Part shown: positions 15,544 to 17,486 of the stretch, piece after piece
How positions within the stretch are numbered: position 1 is the stretch's first letter
Layout: each line of letters opens with the position of its first letter
Assembly: GCA_003648455.1 (NCBI GenBank)
Contig: QMPG01000030.1
Coordinates: 1 to 17,486, forward strand
Origin: Bacteroidota bacterium
Lineage (GTDB): Bacteria > Bacteroidota > Bacteroidia > Bacteroidales > B39-G9
Direction: 5' to 3'
Length of the DNA: 17,486 nucleotides
Translations under genes and position numbers: made by a program
Notes under the pieces: generated by a model
The model's input: only the letters and a program-made list of their open reading frames with translations
Databases searched by the model: none
What the model was told of the DNA's origin: nothing

Positions 15544-15561
15544 ACCGTCCGTTCAGTCAAA
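15540..15561. promoter_or_regulatory. TetR-type operator overlapping the tetR promoter
   Basis: The core TGACCGTCCGTTCAGTCA (15542-15559) reads TGACnGnnCGnnCnGTCA on both strands, and its flanks extend the symmetry by two more base pairs. Dyads of the form TGAC-CG-GTCA are typical for TetR-family repressors. The site covers the end of the -7 box and the likely transcription start, so binding by the adjacent TetR protein would block its own transcription and that of the gene behind it. Confidence 0.7.
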
Positions 15562-15580
15562 GAAATTAAAAAAAGTAATT

Positions 15581-16156
15581 ATGTCACCCAGAACTTCAGA
15601 ACAGATAAATAAAATAAGGAAAGATAGGGTAGAAGAAATATTGAATTCTGCCCTTGAGGTTTTTGCCGAAAATGGGTACTTGTCATCATCTATAAGCAAA
15701 GTTGCACAACACGCAGGCATCTCAAAGGGGTTAATATATAATTATTTTAAAAGTAAAGACGAGCTTGTTGTAAAAATTATAGTAAAAGGTCTCAATTCGC
15801 TTATTGAAGATCTAAAATTTGATGATTTTGCAATAATTAGTGAGGAACAATTTGAGCTTTTTGTCCATAAGAGTTTTAGCTCAATGAATTCAAATCTTAA
15901 TTTTTGGAAGTTATACTATAATCTAATTATGCAACCACCTGTTACGGCTTTACTCTCAGATGATATTTGGAAATATATAGCACCCTTTCTAAATTCATTG
16001 ATTGGGTATTATAAAAATAAAGGAGTTGAAAATCCGGAAGCAGAAGCACGAGCATTTATTGCTATGTTAGACGGTGTTGGACTTGATTATATTTCCGATA
16101 CGGAAAGTTTTCCTATTAATGAAGTAGAAAGAATTATAATTAACAAATTTAAGTAA
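15581..16156 (+). CDS. TetR/AcrR-family transcriptional regulator
   Basis: This 191-residue protein has an N-terminal TetR DNA-binding domain (about 13-62) with the helix-turn-helix SISKVAQHAGISKGLIYNYF at 37-56, preceded by EEILNSALEVFAENGYLSSS. The C-terminal ligand-binding part (about 65-190) is all-helical and not assignable to a ligand. It is expected to be a dimeric repressor released by a small molecule. Its own promoter carries a TetR-type operator, supporting autorepression. The next gene starts 21 bp after the stop codon and is almost certainly co-transcribed. The ATG at 15581 is the first in frame and gives a normal-length domain. Confidence 0.93.
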   Translation: MSPRTSEQINKIRKDRVEEILNSALEVFAENGYLSSSISKVAQHAGISKGLIYNYFKSKDELVVKIIVKGLNSLIEDLKFDDFAIISEEQFELFVHKSFSSMNSNLNFWKLYYNLIMQPPVTALLSDDIWKYIAPFLNSLIGYYKNKGVENPEAEARAFIAMLDGVGLDYISDTESFPINEVERIIINKFK

Positions 16157-16177
16157 TTAACTAATAATCATAATGTT

Positions 16178-16930
16178 ATGATAAAAAAAATATTTATTCC
16201 CATTTTTGCTTTTACCTTATATGCTATGGGTAGTTTACATGCACAAAATGCAACCGAAATAATAAAAAAAGCCGACAATAAGATGCGTGGTACGACCAGT
16301 CAAGGTGAAATGACCATGACAGTTATAAGACCAACATGGAAGCGTACTGTTTCTATGAAAACATGGTCGAAAGGAAGGGAGCTTTCTTTGCTTCTTATTA
16401 CTGCTCCTGCCAAAGAAAAAGGACAGGCATTTTTAAAACGTAAAAATGAAATGTGGAATTGGGTACCAACAATTAGACGAATGATAAAAATCCCTCCTTC
16501 AATGATGATGCAATCGTGGATGGGCTCTGATTTTACAAATGACGATCTTTTAAAAGAATCATCTGTCGTAAACGACTATACTCATAAAATTATTGGCAGT
16601 GAGACAATTGCAGGGCTTGATTGTTATAAAATTGAATTAACACCAAAAGAAGATGCAGCTGTTGTATGGGGAAAAATTATTTCGTGGGTAAGCAAAAATG
16701 CTTTTAACACAATGAAAACTGAATATTATGATGAAGACGACTATTTAATTAATATTGAGACTGCGTCTGAGATTAAGAAAATGGATGATAGAGTTATTCC
16801 TACCCGCCTGGAGATTGTTCCGGTTGAAAAAGAAGGAAACAAAACAATACTGGAATTTAAAAATATTAAATTTAACAAACCAATTAACGATAAGTTTTTC
16901 TCACAACAAAATATGAAGAAAATCAGATGA
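16178..16930 (+). CDS. LolA-like periplasmic protein ('outer membrane lipoprotein-sorting protein' family)
   Basis: This 250-residue protein has a signal peptide (about 1-23, ending LHAQ). The mature part matches the LolA-like family typified by 'ATEIIKKADNKMRG', 'KRKNEMWNWVPTIRRMIKIP' (88-107) and 'MGSDFTNDDLLKESS' (115-129). The fold is a half-barrel that binds acyl chains. By family knowledge these proteins sit in the periplasm and are often encoded with an RND- or ABC-type exporter and a TetR regulator, suggesting a role in carrying lipids or lipid-like substrates. Here no exporter follows in the window; a repeat-flanked GxxExxY gene does. An upstream ATG at 16172 is followed at once by a stop, so 16178 is the start. 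Confidence 0.88.
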   Translation: MIKKIFIPIFAFTLYAMGSLHAQNATEIIKKADNKMRGTTSQGEMTMTVIRPTWKRTVSMKTWSKGRELSLLLITAPAKEKGQAFLKRKNEMWNWVPTIRRMIKIPPSMMMQSWMGSDFTNDDLLKESSVVNDYTHKIIGSETIAGLDCYKIELTPKEDAAVVWGKIISWVSKNAFNTMKTEYYDEDDYLINIETASEIKKMDDRVIPTRLEIVPVEKEGNKTILEFKNIKFNKPINDKFFSQQNMKKIR

Positions 16931-16937
16931 TTGTTAA

Positions 16938-16995
16938 TAGAACACAGATTTAACAGATTGAACTTATTAACACAGATTTATATGGAATATTTACA
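16938..16995. repeat. 58-bp direct repeat, copy 1 (leader of the collapsed GxxExxY unit)
   Basis: Identical base for base to 17067-17124, 129 bp downstream. It consists of degenerate units of 8-11 bp (AACACAGATTT, AACAGATTG, AACTTATT, AACACAGATTT), followed by TATATG and the first codons of the GxxExxY gene. GAACACAGATTTAAC (16940-16954) pairs inversely with GTTAAATCAGTGTTC (17032-17046) with one mismatch. Confidence 0.9.
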
Positions 16996-17014
16996 AACGA
17001 TTTAAAAAATCAGT
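16983..17014 (+). pseudogene. Collapsed GxxExxY gene (start fused to 3' end)
   Basis: ATGGAATATTTACA (16982-16995) matches the first 14 bases of the intact gene at 17111. From AATATTTACA (16986-16995) the sequence continues AACGATTTAA, which matches the 3' part of the intact gene at 17467-17486 rather than its 5' part. The same 10-bp AATATTTACA occurs at 17115-17124 and at 17467-17476, so one full copy has lost 352 bp between these direct repeats. The remnant would code only MEYLQTI. Read in the frame of the intact gene, the bases after the junction give NDLKNQ and a stop, which predicts how the truncated gene at the window end should finish. Confidence 0.8.
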
Positions 17015-17047
17015 AAATATCAGTTAAATAAGTTAAATCAGTGTTCC
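17006..17047. repeat. Trailer repeat, inverse of the leader
   Basis: The downstream side of the collapsed copy is made of ATCAGT/AGTTAAAT units ending GTTAAATCAGTGTTC (17032-17046). It is the near reverse complement of the leader start GAACACAGATTTAAC, so the unit is bounded by imperfect inverted repeats. Confidence 0.7.
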
Positions 17048-17066
17048 ATTAAATTAAATAAAATAT

Positions 17067-17124
17067 TAGAACACAGATTTAACAGATTGAACTTATTAAC
17101 ACAGATTTATATGGAATATTTACA
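17067..17124. repeat. 58-bp direct repeat, copy 2 (leader of the intact GxxExxY gene)
   Basis: Exact copy of 16938-16995. The last 14 bases are the start of the GxxExxY coding region. An intact unit should carry the inverse trailer just past the window end. Confidence 0.9.
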
Positions 17125-17486
17125 TTCAGATATAACAAAAACAATCATTAGAGCATTTTACAATGTTTATAATGAATTAGGATATGGTTTTCTTGAAAAG
17201 GTATATGAAAACGCTATGATGATAGAATTACAAAAACTTGGATTAAGTTGTGAAAAACAAAAACACATTAATGTCTATTATTATGATTCTAAAGTTGGAG
17301 AATATTTTGCAGATATTATCGTAAATGAAGTTGTAATAATAGAACTAAAAGCAGCAGAAAATATAATTGAAGAACACGAAGCTCAACTTATAAACTATTT
17401 AAAAGCTACGGATATTGAAGTAGGCTTGTTGTTAAACTTTGGTAAAAAGCCACAACACAAAAGGAAAATATTTACAAACGATTTAA
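17111..17486 (+). CDS. GxxExxY-family protein (PD-(D/E)XK nuclease fold), 3' end outside window
   Basis: 125 codons are visible before the window ends. The namesake motif is GFLEKVY at 26-32 (within ELGYGFLEKVYENAM). The core of the PD-(D/E)XK fold follows: Asp68 in YFADIIV and Glu78-Leu-Lys80 in VIIELKA, then AQLINYLKAT (91-100), VGLLLNFG and KRKIFTNDL. Using the collapsed copy upstream, the protein should end in NDLKNQ at 128 residues, the usual family length. Fold relatives are nucleases, but no substrate or activity is established for this family. There is no signal peptide. The gene sits between inverted AACACAGATTT-type repeats and follows a LolA-like gene in place of the expected transport genes, suggesting insertion as a unit. 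Confidence 0.9.
   Translation, partial: MEYLHSDITKTIIRAFYNVYNELGYGFLEKVYENAMMIELQKLGLSCEKQKHINVYYYDSKVGEYFADIIVNEVVIIELKAAENIIEEHEAQLINYLKATDIEVGLLLNFGKKPQHKRKIFTNDL

Noticed and set aside
16938..17124. 58-bp direct repeat as a CRISPR or integrase attachment site
   Set aside because: Only two copies exist, the repeat includes the beginning of a gene, and the intervening sequence is explained by the collapsed gene and its trailer.

Overview
The window reads as chromosomal DNA of an AT-rich member of the Bacteroidota. The grounds are the complete Bacteroidota-type Bat (aerotolerance) cluster, start codons preceded by A/T-rich stretches rather than clear Shine-Dalgarno sequences, two promoters of the TTTG-N18/19-TAnnTTTG type used by the Bacteroidota primary sigma factor, and intergenic palindromic repeats of a kind common in that phylum. 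Genus and species cannot be read from the sequence.

Region 1 (1-8319) is a co-directional cluster: the end of a MoxR AAA+ ATPase, a DUF58 protein, a BatD-like membrane protein, then batA, batB, batC, batD and batE, closed by a probable terminator at 8282-8319. By family knowledge this is an envelope complex: the MoxR ATPase and soluble DUF58 protein work in the cytoplasm, two membrane-anchored von Willebrand A (VWA) proteins (BatA, BatB) display MIDAS metal sites, BatC and BatE bring TPR scaffolds, and BatD and its smaller relative bring extracytoplasmic beta domains. The gaps between these genes hold unrelated short tandem repeats and small palindromic elements.

Region 2 (8320-9052) is about 730 bp without a gene. 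It is packed with palindromes: an 80-bp-class element also found between batD and batE, a long imperfect inverted repeat also found before batA, and a run of hairpins.

Region 3 (9053-13753) holds a secreted endonuclease/exonuclease/phosphatase-fold protein, then a six-helix, triple-PAS histidine kinase closely followed by a stand-alone receiver protein, ended by a bidirectional terminator shared with the gene on the other strand.

Region 4 (13753-16930) has a FadL/OmpP1-type outer-membrane transporter on the minus strand and, divergently, a TetR regulator plus a LolA-like periplasmic protein. The 481-bp divergent region contains a promoter for each direction, a 247-bp MITE-like element with perfect 14-bp terminal inverted repeats, and a near-palindromic TetR-type operator sitting on the -7 box of the tetR promoter, which suggests autorepression.

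Region 5 (16931-17486) is the most unusual part. A GxxExxY-family (PD-(D/E)XK fold) gene runs off the window end. Just upstream lies a collapsed copy of the same unit: identical 58-bp leader and start codon, fused to the 3' end of the gene at a 10-bp direct repeat, followed by a trailer that is the near-perfect inverse of the leader. This lets the boundaries of a possible small mobile cassette be read from the sequence.
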